Source: Galaxea fascicularis (taxonomy: Eukaryota; Cnidaria; Anthozoa; Scleractinia; Euphylliidae). Taken from it: a DNA stretch of 64,000 nucleotides. A program made the position numbers and the translations under genes. The stretch is taken from the NCBI GenBank assembly GCA_948470475.1, contig OX419344.1, forward strand, positions 24,792,225-24,856,224, read 5' to 3'. The first letter of the stretch is position 1. Each line of letters starts with the position of its first letter. Below are positions 45,859-58,962 of this stretch, piece after piece. The notes beneath the pieces are model-generated. The model was given only the letters and a program-made list of their open reading frames with translations. It searched no databases and had not been told where the DNA came from.

Positions 45859-48800
45859 ATGGTAAGCTAGTTCTCCGTCTTCCTTTCCTCACAAGTGAAT
45901 ACCAGACTAACTTCTTTACGTTTCATATGTTGACAGGCTGCATCAGATGAGCGGTATGCGTTTTTGGCGGAATGGTACGACCCTAGGGCTGCACTCATGA
46001 GAAAATACCAACTTCTTTACTATCCAAACGACTCGTCTGTGGAGATGGTAATAAGCTCTTGTTATTTTGCTATATTGTTGTTAGACTGGTTCGTATTCAC
46101 AAAACTCATGGGCGTTTAATGGGTGTTTACGGTCAGTTGCTATGTTTTAACTTTTTCTTCAGTATGACATCAAGAATCGCCGTCTCTTTCTGAAGAGGTC
46201 ACTGATAGATGGCCTTCAACTTCATCATCTTTTCATTGGGGCTATTATTAATATTCATTCACGTCAGGTAAACAGCACATGCTATGGTAATGTCCGTTAT
46301 TCATCGTTTGTGTTATCAATGCTCTGCTCTTACCTTTATATTATTTGAAGGTTGAAAAAATAAAACATCATCAAATCTGTACATGTATATCAGGCCCTAT
46401 CTGGGAAAGAGGGAGGGGGTGGGGTGGGGGTGATACATTTTACTTGTCTTGTACAAAAAAAGCAAGATTCTGGCATTTCTCCTTGTGGTTTTAAATATGT
46501 TTATAATGGTGGGCTTATTGGTTTTAAATATGAATATTATTTCTGATTTGGTTCCATTCAATTCTCAACTCTCCACCAATCAGAGGCATTACCCAGTTCT
46601 CATTGGTTCCCCTCACTGGCTCTTTCTGTTTACTTTTTTTAACTGATCAAACGTAATTTGGGAAACATTTCCACACAGCCACATACATTAATTATACATG
46701 CATCACTGTCATACTAACCCTGTTCCAGAAATGAATAGAGTTTGAGTTTCAACTGTAGGGCCCAAGCCACTTGGCCATCAGCCATGTACTTCAATGTTAC
46801 AACTGAAAGTAGCACAGCAACAGGTGTTCAAAGTTCTATTGCGTGTCCTGTAATTTGATCCTTTAATTAAAAAAAAATTGTCCACTCAATATAGTATATG
46901 TAACTGACTGCTTTATTTTTCATGTGCTTGCAGTTGTCAATAACAGACTATGCTGATCAACGTACTTCAAACCTCCTAAAGAACAAAAATGAAAAGTGTG
47001 TGTCCATTACATAACACCATAGTGACAAGCGTGATTTTTTCAAATTTTGTTTATACATTGGGTTTACTCATAAAAAAAATGATGAATTGATTCATTGTTA
47101 TTTTTTTTTCTGGCAGAACACTAGCTATGATAAAACCGGATGCTGTCTCACAGATGGGTATGCTATAATTTATGTAACCCTCAAAGCCCTGACATCAACT
47201 TGCATATTCATATGGTCTTCATATTTCTGACACTACTATTTCAGAGAATTTGGTTAACCATCAATACATCTCTGTTTGATGATCATTTCCTTCATTCTCA
47301 TAACCTGTGTGTTAGCTGTAATGGTGATATTGTAAGGAGAAAGTAGACTCTGATCACTGTTAGGGCTTACATGGTTAACATTATGTCTGTTGGAGAGGTT
47401 GCTAAATTTAACTCAAATTAACTTAAATTTAACTTAATTTTAAGTAGGTATAACAAGCTTGGTGTATGTTGAAATAATATTTTATAGTAATATCAATGAA
47501 AACCATTTTAATTATTTTTTTGTAGGGAGTATAATTGACCTAATTCATCAACAAGGCTTCCATATTTGCCAAGCAAAAATGGTCAGGCTATCTTGGTGAG
47601 ATTATTATATTGTGTTATTTGATCATTACATCATCATCATTATCGGCATCATGGTTGTCATTATCATCATCTTTATCAGTTATCACCCATCCATGCCAGA
47701 AGATTCATACAATGTAAGGCCGTGATCATCATACATAAACAGCGTCACGTGCCTTTTGACGTGGAGAGTGTTAAGGTTAAGGTTAAGATAATGATCATCA
47801 CATAAGTATGTGCGAAACAAAAAAAAATTGTCACTTTTTTCTAATCAATCCAGGGATCTGGCTGCAAAGTTTTATGCTGAACACCAAGGAAAACCCTTTT
47901 ATAAGTAAGTATATAGAGTACTTTAAAGTTGCTGTGACACCACCTTCTCAAACTCTACTCACACAGTGGTTTTGATTCTTTCCAAGTTATTTGTTGGAGT
48001 TTGTAACAAGTGGTCCAGTTGTTGCCATGGAATTGAAAGGGTCTAATGCTATTGAAAAGTGGCGGACATTGTTAGGACCAACAGACTCGGCTACAGCCAG
48101 GAATAAGGCACCAATGTCAATCAGAGCCAAGTTTGGCACCGGTAAAAATTTATTTGAATGACATTAGTGTGTGGTTGACTTAAACTGAAAAAAATATATA
48201 TATATTGTTGTTAAATTATCCTACAGACAATACAAAGAATGCTGCTCATGGCTCGGATTCACCAGTGTCAGCAGAACAAGTAAGAATCTGAGTTAACTAG
48301 GAATCGTCTATCTAAAATTAGGGGATTTGCTGAATTTGAGTCAAATTTCACAGGTCTTTAGCAAAACCATCCTGTCGTTTCAATTGTTGCTTTAATTTTC
48401 AAGCCATAAAATGCCTCCAGCCAGCAGAAAAATATTTTTTTGTGACCTAGTTCTTTCTTCTTCCTTAGTTTGTAAATGGTTTCATCATTGGTGGACTGTT
48501 AGGAAGTTGTGTGATATACGTGTTTAATAATAAGTATTGTCACCTATTTTTCTCTTACAGGAAGTTGGCTTTTTCTTTGATTCTAAGACTTTTACTGGCA
48601 AGAACACTGCTTCATTTACAGACTGTACCCTCTGCATAATTAAACCTCATGCCATTGTTGAAGGTAATTAATTATAGTATTAATAGTGTTTTCCTGGTTG
48701 TGAGAAGGGGGTAAAAGGTTTGAGTCTGTTTTGGTCTGAAATTCTGTTGCTACAGGAAAGATCCATACCTCTTGCATGAAAGGTTCTTGTTACTGTTAAC

Positions 48801-51761
48801 TTGAATGAACCCTATTGAAGACTCTCCTCCGAAAAGACGTGAAAAACTAATCACGGGAGAAGTTTTTGTTTTTCATTGCAAAACTTGATGCGCTCGACTA
48901 GATACTCAATGCACTCGATTTGAGCCTCAATGCTCAAAGCATTCGAGGATAGAGTCGCGAAGTTCGAGTTTCAAGTGCCTCTTAACTTACTTTTGAATGA
49001 GTGGTACTGTAGGAAAGTAGCAGTACACCACTTTCCGTTTGAGCCTGTATGTGTAGAATTTTCAGTGTGTTGTGACCGGAAACCCAAATTCCTTCAATGT
49101 CTTACAAAACGTGTGCTACAGCTTTGATTTAGGATGTAAATTTTTGACATTCTAGCTTGAACAGAGAGAAAAAGAGAAAGAAGAAATATTGTGTATTTCA
49201 GTTTGGAAAAGGAGAGTGATTTGAAGAAGCAAGCTGCATACAATCACCAAGAGTTTTGGGGGATTAGCCACTTTGAATTTTCCATGTGACAAGATAATAA
49301 CTGGGAGTGCATTTTCTGTTTCTGGAAAGCAAACTTGGGTTTAAGTAGATAGACTAAATCATCACAGGGCATTATGCTCTCAATTTTAGGTCTCACAGGA
49401 AGAATTATCTCAGCCATAACTAGCAAGGGTTTTGAAATCTCTGCTCTTCAAATGGTGAGTGGACCCCACAGCTTAAAAGGGTATCTGGTGTTATCATAAT
49501 AATAATAATAATAATAACTTTATTTTAAGTCTCAAATCAAACATGAGTGCTCTACTAATTGGGGAGACTGTTAATCAAATAAACTTGAAGTTAAATCAAA
49601 TGTTGGTTTTTGAGGAGAGGGGAAAACCGGAGTACCTGGAGAAAAACCTCTCGGAGCAGAGTAGAGAACCAACAAACTCAGTCCACTTATGACGCCGAAT
49701 CCGGGATCGAACCCGGAACACATTGGTAGAAGGCCAGCGCTCTCACCACTGCGCTAACCCTGCTCCCCAAAATCATGTTTATAGAACATCATTTTAAGCC
49801 ATTTTCTCTTAAGAAAATCAAACTGGATTCATCTTAAATAACCACATCTTTGGATAATGGGTGTGCTTCAGAGCTGGCTAAAATTTCTCGTCAAATTTGC
49901 CAACTGTGTGCCATTGAAACATTTGAACAATCAATGAACAACAGCCAAAAATTTGTTCACAAAATCTTCTTGCCAAAACAAGACAACCACAGATCAACTG
50001 AAAAAGCTTCTTAGGACAAGCTAAATAATTTGGCATATTTATGATAGGAATTTTCCAACCAGCTAGTGGTCTGTGAAAATTAATGGTAAGTACTGTTGAT
50101 ATATGTTAATATCTCTCTTCAGTTCCATCTTGAAAGAGCCAATGCAGAAGAATTTCATGAGGTGTACAAAGGTGTTGTCAATGAATACAAGGTTAGAAGA
50201 AGCAGTTCACTTCAGATCTGTCTGCAGACTTGACCTCCTTTTTTGATACATTGCTTCAAAAGAATAGGGTCAACTTGATTTTTGTGAATGAAGTATTGTA
50301 CTGTTAGTTTCCTTTGTGGTAGTAGGGAAATAATGTCTTAAGTATCAGGTGAACAGTGCCAGCTTGATTATGAGTACTTGCCAGTCCACACATAGACATG
50401 GTCTTAGTAGTTTCAGAGTGGCTTTGCTTGTTAAGTGAGTCAACCTAAGACAGCTAACATTGTGAGCATATGTTTGACTGCTGTTTCCACCTTTACTTTC
50501 AGAGTATGGTGGAAGAACTCTGCTGTGGACCTTGTCTGGCCATGGAGATCAGAGCTCCTGATGCTCCTATCACATTCAGGGACTTTGTTGGTCCCGCTGA
50601 TCCTGTAAGCTGACTCTCTATATTGGGAGGGGGAGGGAAGGGGGGAGAGAGGGAGGGAGGGAGGGAGGGCAGCATTGTGCAAGTCTTCTACCTACAGTTT
50701 TGTCAATAGTGGATACAAGTCTTCTAGTCTTGTCTTGCTTTGTAGTACTTACTAATATCTGCTGTAGTGTAAAATGCTGCAGACTTTTGATGAGCAACAG
50801 CTTGTGCTTTTGTAGCTGCCTTTTTCATGGCACTTCCACTGTAGCTTTTAAAGTTTCTCTGAAAATTACACACGGTTTTTAATCCTAGCTCTTACAGTGT
50901 TTCGTTTTTCTATGCTTTGAACTTTCCCTCACAATTTGCCAATTTTACAACGTTAATTACTATGATAGTTTATTTATTTGTAAAAACATGGAAACTTGGT
51001 ACATAAACTGACGAGTTTGTCCTTTTTTCACTAAGGAAATTGCTCGCCATCTTCGGCCAGGAACATTAAGAGCAATGTTTGGTAAAGACAAGATCAAGAA
51101 CGCTGTACATTGCACTGATCTGCCTGAAGATGGCCTTATAGAGGTGGATACCTACGGTTGTTCTGTCCTGGTTTTCTTGTATTTTGATTGGTCATTCAGT
51201 TATACATGTTCAACAAAGCCGGCCAGCCACCAGAGAAAACGGCGATTCTCTATCTGTATGCTCGCATGCTAACCAAAAATGCGCTCCGTAAATGGATTTT
51301 TTTTAAAAATATCGATTTTGCTAAATCCTCCGCAAGAAATAAAAATAATTTAAAAACAGGTTGACTTTTTGGTGTCAACTCTGACGTTATCAATATTTAT
51401 TTACCTCCTTTTCTTGATAATGGTGCCAGTGGTAACATCGAACCGTCGAACCGGTTTTGAATTTTTTAGTTTTTGAAAAGCTTTGCCTAATGTTGAGATT
51501 TATGAAAACGAAGATCTTTCATATTCGCGTGACGACAAAAACGTCGGTTTTCAAATCGATTAAATTCACCAGAAAGTAACGTTATCGATCATTTTAAATT
51601 ATTCACGTGTGGAATGCAAAACAAATGAAAAAAAATATAGTTTGGATAAAAGGTATGGGTTTTCAAATTGGATAGGCGGTATCGAAACTGAGGCTTAAAC
51701 ACTTGTTGTTATTATATTGTATTTGCAGGTGCAGTATTTTTTCAAAGTGTTGGATCATTAA
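45859..51761 (+). CDS. NME7: Nucleoside diphosphate kinase homologue 7
   Basis: NME7 is a DM10 plus double NDP-kinase protein of the gamma-tubulin ring complex, centrosomes and ciliary doublet microtubules. Fifteen exons join in frame to 376 residues, the human length: 45859-45861, 45937-46047, 46163-46267, 46934-46995, 47117-47157, 47526-47595, 47854-47904, 47987-48141, 48227-48279, 48561-48663, 49390-49454, 50123-50191, 50503-50604, 51036-51143, 51729-51761. The DM10 domain covers about residues 2-92 (FLAEWYDPRAALMRKYQLLY). NDPK domain A has IKPDA and NAAHGSD (His 207); domain B has IKPHA and NAVHCTD (His 355). The first coding exon contains only the ATG. The last is 10 codons plus stop and matches the human end VQYFFK. 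AATAAA lies at about 52060. Confidence 0.95.
49490..49768 (-). repeat. tRNA-derived SINE, family B
   Basis: On the minus strand GGGGAGCAGGGTTAGCGCAG (head), CGGGTTCGATCCCGGATTC (B box), body GAGTTTGTTGGTTCTCTACT and an (ATT)n tail at 49495-49518. Sits in the NME7 intron after exon 11. Confidence 0.85.
50618..50670. repeat. G-rich GGGA low-complexity tract
   Basis: Repeated GGGA/GGGAGG on the plus strand directly after NME7 exon 13; could form G-quadruplex structure in DNA or pre-mRNA. Confidence 0.85.
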
Positions 51762-52154
51762 CAGCAGTAACCATTTCTCATACCCAGCCTGGAAATTTAT
51801 ACTGTGTTTTACACGTTCTGAAGTGTACCATACCCGTTTTGCTGACTTAATGTACGGAAGCCATCGCCATTTTATGTACAAATAGTTTTTAATGTGCGAA
51901 CCACGTGTATATAGACAAGACGTCGCAAAAGATGTGAATTGAAACTTTTTAGGGCAGCACTTTCAAACCATCTTCCTGGGCCTTTTACGTGGGAGAGTGG
52001 TGTTGTGGACTTGAAAATAAAAGCCCTGTGTTGTACTAAAAAGAGGACAATTATTTGTATAATAAAGTGAATCTTTGTTGTTGGTCTGGTTCGTCTCTGA
52101 TTTTTTGTCAGCCGTCTTTAAATGATGGTGATGATGATGATGATGACTGATTCC

Positions 52155-52550
52155 TAGCATGCGGAGATCTAAGGAAGGGACCCTTGCATGCTCTCTGGTG
52201 GATAAGGAGCGCGGTGCGCGAGACGCATACCCTTTTGGCGTCACTGAAAGTGACGACGGTAGCTGTTTATTGTGCAGTCTTTTTCTTTTCACCGTCCACG
52301 TCCTGATGCATTCTGTCTCAGTACAGTTCAGTGTAGTTGAAGCAGGGTAGCGTTGGTGGAAGCGCTTCCCATGTTTCTGCACCGCACAAGAGCATAGGGA
52401 TAACAGTCCCTGCTCGTGAGCAACGATAACTCAATGCCAAGTTAGATCAGCACGCACCGTGGCGTTGTCTTCGAAATCTGCATAATGGCTCTGTATACCT
52501 GGAGTTTCATGGAGAGGCGCAGCGAGTGATTCTGCCAGATAGTTTTGACA
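52155..52550 (-). pseudogene. Degenerate LINE reverse transcriptase C-terminal fragment
   Basis: Minus-strand translations in shifting frames give LRLSMKLQVYRAIM, then LLCGAETWEALPP, which resemble the post-polymerase region of LINE proteins (K-x-VYRA..L-x-YG-x-ETW). Frames are broken several times. Assignment is by motif memory only. Confidence 0.5.
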
Positions 52551-52589
52551 AGATACCACAAAGACGAACGGTTGTCGATTCTCGAGGTC

Positions 52590-53235
52590 CTTTACAATTC
52601 TCAAATCAAACTAAATCAAATGAATTGTTGGTTTTTGGATAGAGGGGAGAACCGGAGAACTCGGAGAAAGACTTCTCGGAGCAGAGTAGAGAACCAACAA
52701 ACTCAGCTCACTTATGACACCGAGCCCGAGAATCGAACCTGGGACACATTTAACCGCCGACCGGTTGGCTCAGCTAGTAGAGTACCGGACCACCGTGCGG
52801 AAGGTCGTTGGGTTCAAGCCCTGGCCAGACCAACACTCAGGGTGTTAATAATAACTGAGGAGAAAGTGCTTCCTCTGCAATAGCATCTGCAAATGGTTAG
52901 ACTTTCTAGTCTTCTCGGATAAGGACGATAAAACCGGAGGTCCCGTCTCACAGCACTTGTGTGGGACGTTAAAGAAACCACACACTGATCGTAAAGAGTA
53001 GGGGACGTAGTCCCCGCGGTGTGGTGGTCTATCACTCTCTTCTGTTCTGGGGGCACCTATAATCCTACTGTTACTATGACATTGTAAACTGCGTGGCTGC
53101 CATTTGCGCCGTAAGAGCAGTCTGGCTAAGTCCCCCACAAAGTGTTGTAAAGCGCTTTGAGTCTGTGGTAAAGCGCTATATAAATACCTATGTATTTTCT
53201 TATTATTGGTGGAAGGCGAGCGCTGTACCAAGGGC
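52590..53235 (-). repeat. SINE family B copy interrupted by a family A SINE
   Basis: The B body (GAGTAGAGAACCAACAAACT) runs to GGGACACATT at 52750, is interrupted by SINE A, and resumes at 53209 with GGTGGAAGGCGAGCGCT, its tRNA-like head. The plus strand shows the complement of the element; the B element is on the minus strand. Confidence 0.8.
52751..53208 (+). repeat. tRNA-derived SINE, family A, full length
   Basis: Head GACCGGTTGGCTCAGCTAGT with B box GGGTTCAAGCCC, body CCAACACTCAGGGTGTTAAT and GGTTAGACTTTCTAGTCTTC, and 3' end AAAGCGCTATATAAATACC. ATT is repeated at both junctions with the host SINE B. Confidence 0.85.
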
Positions 53236-53869
53236 TGTATCAAAACCGAGTATAAATTTTTCCCAATGGGAAAGCTAAGAGCCACACTTTGCTAGAAGTA
53301 AAAGAGATTTAATCTCTTAATTGCATACGTTCCTACTTGGCAAAGGTGCCGATAACGTTAAGACTGCTAAAGTGCTAATATACATAAGTTGAACAAGAAA
53401 AATCAGGACTCAAGTTACAGTGAAACTGTGTGGAAAAAAAAAGGGCCATGGAAAATAGCTATGGTTCTGTATGGTTTCCTCGCACAAGTTAAATTCCAGT
53501 CAAGTTGTGCTTGTGTAAGGTAAGCGATCAATTGATACAAAAAGCCCCATAAATCACTAGTATTAAAGATGAGGTCGCTAGTCTACAGTACGTCGGGATT
53601 TTAAGCAGTCATGTAGCAGCTCTCGTAAGGTCTTTCCTGATTGGTTGAGAACTTTTTAATTTTGTTTATAATGACTTTTAATTTTGTTTTTATTTTGTTA
53701 TTCAAAATAGAATAAAAAGTCCTTTCAAGCACCTACAATAGCGTTGCCTTTATCTTTTTCCTGTTACAAGCGTGAGACAGATTGGAAATAAGAGGAGAGA
53801 AAATGAGAGACAGAAAGTGAATGAGAATTTCAGGAGCTGGCGCACGCGTAGTTAATAATAGTAATAATA

Positions 53870-54142
53870 ATATACTGTTTATAGTGGAAGTTCACTTAGC
53901 TTGCAAGCTAGTTCGCAGGCACTCCACTTAAATCCATAGAAACAAATAATTCAAATAAACTTAACATGATAAGAATCCCAACCGGCGGGAGGCAAACCGG
54001 TTGGCTATTTTATAAGGATCACCGAGGAGTTGAACCAGGTACTTACCCAGAACAACACCAGCTAGTGGCCAGAGCGGGATTTGAACCCGGGTCACACGCA
54101 TTGAAAACCATTGCCCTAACCACTCGGCCACCCTGCCTCCCT
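53870..54142 (-). repeat. tRNA-derived SINE, family C
   Basis: On the minus strand GGGAGGCAGGGTGGCCGAGT (head), GGGTTCAAATCCCGCTC (B box), body TAGCTGGTGTTGTTCTGGGT and AGCCAACCGGTTTGCCTCCC. A tail follows to about 53870. Confidence 0.8.
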
Positions 54143-56334
54143 AATAATAGTTAATAGTCGTCATAATAGAAATCACTTTGCCGTTCAAATAAGACTAAAC
54201 TGGAATGAGATGAATAATAAAGCAAAAGGCGGTTAATGACTTAAAATGTCTTTCCGTTCTCTTCACAAACTTTCATTTCGCCCTTTCGTGTTGTTGCATA
54301 TAGCCCGGGGAGAAGACAGCAAAAAATATATCGTCGTACGTGCAACAAACGTGTGAAGCGATTCTCTTGGGCAACATGTACACTATCTGCTGTCGGTTTT
54401 GTCGGTACTGAAGTTAAACATGTGTGACAAAGGGCACGTGTTAAAATTTAGTTTGTTTGATCACGAGAACCGAATGTCGTGACCTAACATGACTGTCTGG
54501 GTGTTCACAAGGTGTTTACAGTTTCCTAAAAAATACACATTTTTGTCTTTCAGTTTCCAATGCAAAATAGCCTCCTAGGACTCGGCCGAGTCATCCAGTC
54601 CTACTACAAAGTTAATTACATGTACAGGAACTCTTCTCGCAGGGTACATGACACTCACCAGTTCTTACCGGTTGAACGTTTCCTCTACACAAGTCGGTTT
54701 GGACTGCTGTTTTTATTTGTTTGTTTGTTTAATTATGTTTAATTGTCAAAAAAGAAAAAAAAAAGTTTTAAGACAAGCGCATTTTCTTATGGATTGGCCA
54801 AACTAATTATGGACCATTGAATGAGTACACGAGTACACGCAAACTTACGTCACAAGGTAATTCTTCCAAATAAGGAAACACCTGGAAGAACACCTGGATA
54901 GGGGCGCCATAACAAACGGAAAAACAAAGTTTAGCGAGAGATCTCTTCGAAACAACGACATGTAGCTTTGTCAAGCCGAGTCAGTCTTAAGGTAGGCAGA
55001 TATTGGCGTTACTTTTGTTCTATTATTGCTGGTCTCGTGTCTTCAGAGCGCTGTGAAGTTGTGTTAGAAACTGAAAGTCCAACATTAGCAGCTGAAATAC
55101 TGCGTAGGTAGATGACCAGATGACTTCGCAGATAATGAAGCAGTTGAGTTAACGATTGCTATTTCATTGTAATTGGAGATGGCAGTCCACAGTTACTTGT
55201 CGTAGTAAGAATAAGATATGTTGCGTATTTTTTACAACGATAATTTTCCTTGACGAGTCTCTTGTGCAACTCAAACTTCCGCCATACACGACTTTCCCCA
55301 GCAAAAGAAAGTTTTTTCTTTTCTAAAATGCCCTGTGTATATCTCTGAATTATACTGATTACAACACGCTCATACATACTTGCTCTTAGTCTCTGTGTAC
55401 TTTAAAACACCTGATTGTAAAACCATCAGTTTACGAGTTTACATCTCAGCGAATTTAGGGACACCCTTTTTATTTGAATCGATAATTGTTTTCGATTATT
55501 TTTATATGTTGTTATCTTGTTGCACATAAATCCTCGTTTGTTATACTCCTAATCAATACCCATGTTTCTTTCGTGCTTGGGTGCTCATTAGTCTTGTTAA
55601 CTAGCATGACAAGACGAAATATATATGAAACAGTTTATTGCATCAATATGTTCGTGACATCCAGCACTCCACAGCACAGCAGATGTTAACATTAGAAACT
55701 AGTATCCTTAATTTAAGTAGTTGTTTTCTTAAATTAAGAATCGAGACCTTGATTTAAAACTGAGGTCCTTACTACCGGAATTAAATTAAGAAATCAGGGT
55801 TTAGAGTGCAGTGTTGTCACATTAATCAAAGTCTGCTTAGTCGTCCCTTTCAACTCGTCATTTTTCAGCCGTAGGAGAAGTATGTGTGCATCAAGGCATA
55901 TATGAGTTTATAATGATAGCTGGTTTTCATGTGAAAAAATGGGAATGTAGCAATACAAAAATGGTCATTTATTGCATAAAGGTAACATACCAAAGCTTTT
56001 TTTATTTTGACGGATCACACGACTTTAATCGTTTTGTTTTTAAGGATATTTTTATTCGCCTTTCAGGTTTTGTTTTTCAAAAATATTTAAACATTTTGTG
56101 TGTATCATGTTAGTTTTGATACAGGAGCAGTAGACTGTCGGTAATTATGTTGAAGTTCACAGTTTACATGAGAGAATCAAAAGCTAATTTGAATTCTGAT
56201 TTGGCTCATGGTGTTGTCTGTGTTTATTTCAGTTGGCCAGATTTATTGTGGTTCACATGAACTAAATCAGTAATCATCCACGAATAATGCATAATTTCTT
56301 TTTACATCTTTTTCTCATAAAAGGTAATGACATC
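54143..56334. other. Upstream region of the PA-domain gene
   Basis: A weak first-exon candidate ends at CTTAAG/GTAGGC near 54992. An acceptor-preceded 60-codon open frame (54560-54742) has no recognised similarity. Otherwise AT-rich with no feature seen; TTTG repeats at 54713-54730. Confidence 0.35.
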
Positions 56335-58962
56335 ATGAAAGCTCAAAGGCTTTTGATTCCTGAGGCATTGGTGTTCCTGTGGCTATATTTAAAAGGTTGC
56401 TACTGTTCATTGGATGAAGGAAATCAAGTTTGTGTTGTAAGTGAGAAGTGTTGGTACATTTCATTTAAAGTGGTTGTGAAAATTAAACATGCTGATAGTA
56501 TGCTCTTAACTCTGTTTGCATCCCCCTACTAACTCCTACCATTTTTTGCATAATATAATGAATCTCACTGTATTACCTAGGAATTTCTTGTTCTGGGGAA
56601 CAGGACTCTTTCAAAGTATGACTAAAGCGCTTTACCTTGTAAAATGTACAGAGGCATGTGGAATTCTGGCCTTGTACCATTGTTATAAACACAAGTGACA
56701 TATAGTGGTGGTTGTATTAAATTTTGGCTTTTTTTTTTACTTTTGAAAATTATTAAATCAAATGAAGAATGATCGTCGCAGTTGTGATCGCAATTTTTGC
56801 AATTATGTAAAGAAGCCTGAAAAAAATTCAGGACTGTTGATCTATTTGTTGTCTTGATGACCAGTCTTGGGTGTTTTGCCCAGGGCTTGGAACAACCTAT
56901 TGTAGCTTTCTATTTAAGAGGTTTGCGATATTTAATGCTTAACTGTTTACAAAATGCACCGTAATAATCATCGTCTTAGATATTGTTGTTGTTTTTATTA
57001 ATATTATCATCATTGTTAATTTATTCAATGTTTTTGTAATTTGTAACAGGAAAAAAATTTTAACAGTTCTGCTCCACCTGACTGCTATGAATATGCCTGG
57101 GCAAATTTTGGTGACGTAATTAAAACGGACTATATAAAGGTAAAGTTGTAAATGTTAGAAGCATCTTCCAGGTTATTAACTCATCAAATCCTTACAGCAA
57201 TGAGTATCTAATTATTTGCCTTTGTAATATTACTGTTTGGTCTGATGTACAGCCTGTGAGAGTAAAGGAAAAAAATCACCAAGGAGGGAATGTTTTGATT
57301 TTTATTAAAATGCTCCCTACCACCCCATTATTGCAACCAACAACCACCTTTTGGAATCCACAATCGTCATTTTCTTTATCATCACTATCTCAGGTGTGGC
57401 TTGTACCCCACTTGTCATTTTTAGCCACAAATATCATAGGGTGTGTTGCTGCCACCCTTACTCCATTATGCAATATTGTTCAGGGTGTGTTGCCACCACC
57501 CTTACCCTGTTGTCATTATTGTTCAGGGTGTGTTGCTGCCACCGTCACCATTTTTACTACCACCCCTGTACATTCACTCACAGGGTGTGTTGCTGCTACC
57601 CTTGCTTGTGCTGGGTTGCCCCCTATAAGCATAGTCCCATTTACTGCCAAAAGTTGTGTACTAGTGTTGCCTCTTCTAGTTATGCCATATGTAAAGCAAT
57701 AAAAACGTTCAAGTGGGGCTGTGCACTGTACAAAGCATTCAAGTGAATGGTATGGTATTTAGCAGCTATTCCAAACAGGTAGTAATAAAATAGGACATGA
57801 GACAGCTGCTTGTCTCAGGCGTCTTAATGTAAAGTTTGAAAGGTAAAAAAAGTGATAGTAAAAAAACAAAAATCTATTAAATTATGTTATTTTGTTAGTA
57901 ACTTTTTAAACACAACCTGTTCGACAGGGTGTTTTAGTGTTAGCAGAGCCCCGTACAGCATGTAGTTCCATAAAGGCACAAAGCAGCTACAACAATTCAG
58001 GATATAGTCATGGCAAGTGGTTTCTCCTTATTGATGCTGCGGATTGCGAATTTGATTCTAAGGTAGGTTCCTGTGTCCAGCATGACGTTTTTTTAATTCT
58101 TTTTTACTGGAAGAAAATATGAACTTAATATCTGTCAACAGCCTTTCATCATCTTTTGAAGTGTGATTCTGGAGTACTGTTTGGAAAACATCACTCACTA
58201 ATTAATGAAGCTTCAAAAACTTGTTAACGTGTCTCAAAAACCCGGCACTTCATTAATCATTTTGTAATGTATGCTAAGAGCAAGGGATGTGTTTTACATT
58301 TGGTTTTGTTATATTAGGCAGCCAGGGCTACAGAGGGAGGTTTTGATGCTGCTATCATTTGGGATACAAAGAATGACATTGAGCCAATCGCATGGCACTC
58401 AGAATCAGGTAAATGCTCAAGGTGAAACTGTTTTGTAAAGAAGAGATGGACAGTCTAAAATAGAATGGTGACACTGATTGATATAGAGACTTGGGCCATC
58501 AGTTCTTTCGTGAAGGATTTCTACTGGTGAAAAGCACAAAATTGATATTTTGGGGTACTCTGTGTTTCACTTTTAACCATCATTGGTTGTGTGCCAGACT
58601 TTAGAATGTAGAACATACAGTGTTAAAAACACAGCGCAAAGGAGGTGTGAGTTAACGTGTTTACCATGTTGCGTTTCTTGTCGAAGTCTCTTTTCTAATA
58701 TTCACATAGCTTAATATTTGGTTGGCAGCCTCTTTCATCATTTAGAGATTACTGGATGTTTCAATCTGTATTTCTGAAAGAAAAAAAACAATACCATTCT
58801 TGGACAATCTTTGGGAAAGTTGCCACATGCTTGGACAACATTTGCCTGTTTTATAAAGTAATACTTCATTGAGCACTCAGAGTTCAGTGTCTGCTACTAT
58901 ACTCATGTTTGTTTTACACAGAACGAAGGAAAGTTACTATTCCAGTTATTTATATAGCAAAG
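56335..58962 (+). CDS. PA-domain membrane protein resembling RNF13/RNF167 E3 ligases, 5' part
   Basis: PA-TM-RING proteins are endosomal or lysosomal E3 ubiquitin ligases whose lumenal PA domain faces the organelle interior. Five exons join in frame: 56335-56436, 57050-57139, 57928-58062, 58318-58408 and 58922-58962, giving 153 residues before the next donor. Residues 1-25 look like a signal peptide (LLIPEALVFLWLYLKGCYCS). The PA fold is suggested by FGDVIKTDYIKGVLVLAEPR, AC at about 83, WFLLIDAADCEFDSK, GGFDAAIIWD and KVTIPVIYIAK. This order matches RNF13 better than PRADC1. The transmembrane segment and RING finger are not found before the BEL/Pao element, so the remaining exons are probably beyond position 64000. 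The ATG five codons earlier (at 56326) is followed at once by a stop and is not used. Confidence 0.7.
56755..56840 (-). repeat. SINE family E, tail fragment
   Basis: AAATGAAGAATGATCGTCGC, then AAAGAAGCCTGAAAAAAATT, matches the tail of the copy at 20815-20945 without the tRNA-like head. In intron 1 of the PA-domain gene. Confidence 0.7.
57425..57660. repeat. Tandem array with GGGTG..CACCC units, locus 2
   Basis: Four units with GGGTGTGTTGCTGCCACCC or variants (about 57438, 57483, 57526, 57582), ending in AGTCCCATTTACTGC at 57633. The same unit and end are found at 9190-9500, 48 kb away. Lies in intron 2 of the PA-domain gene. Confidence 0.85.

Noticed and set aside
52845..53285. 146-residue minus-strand open frame
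   Set aside because: It is the antisense of SINE family A; no conserved protein pattern.
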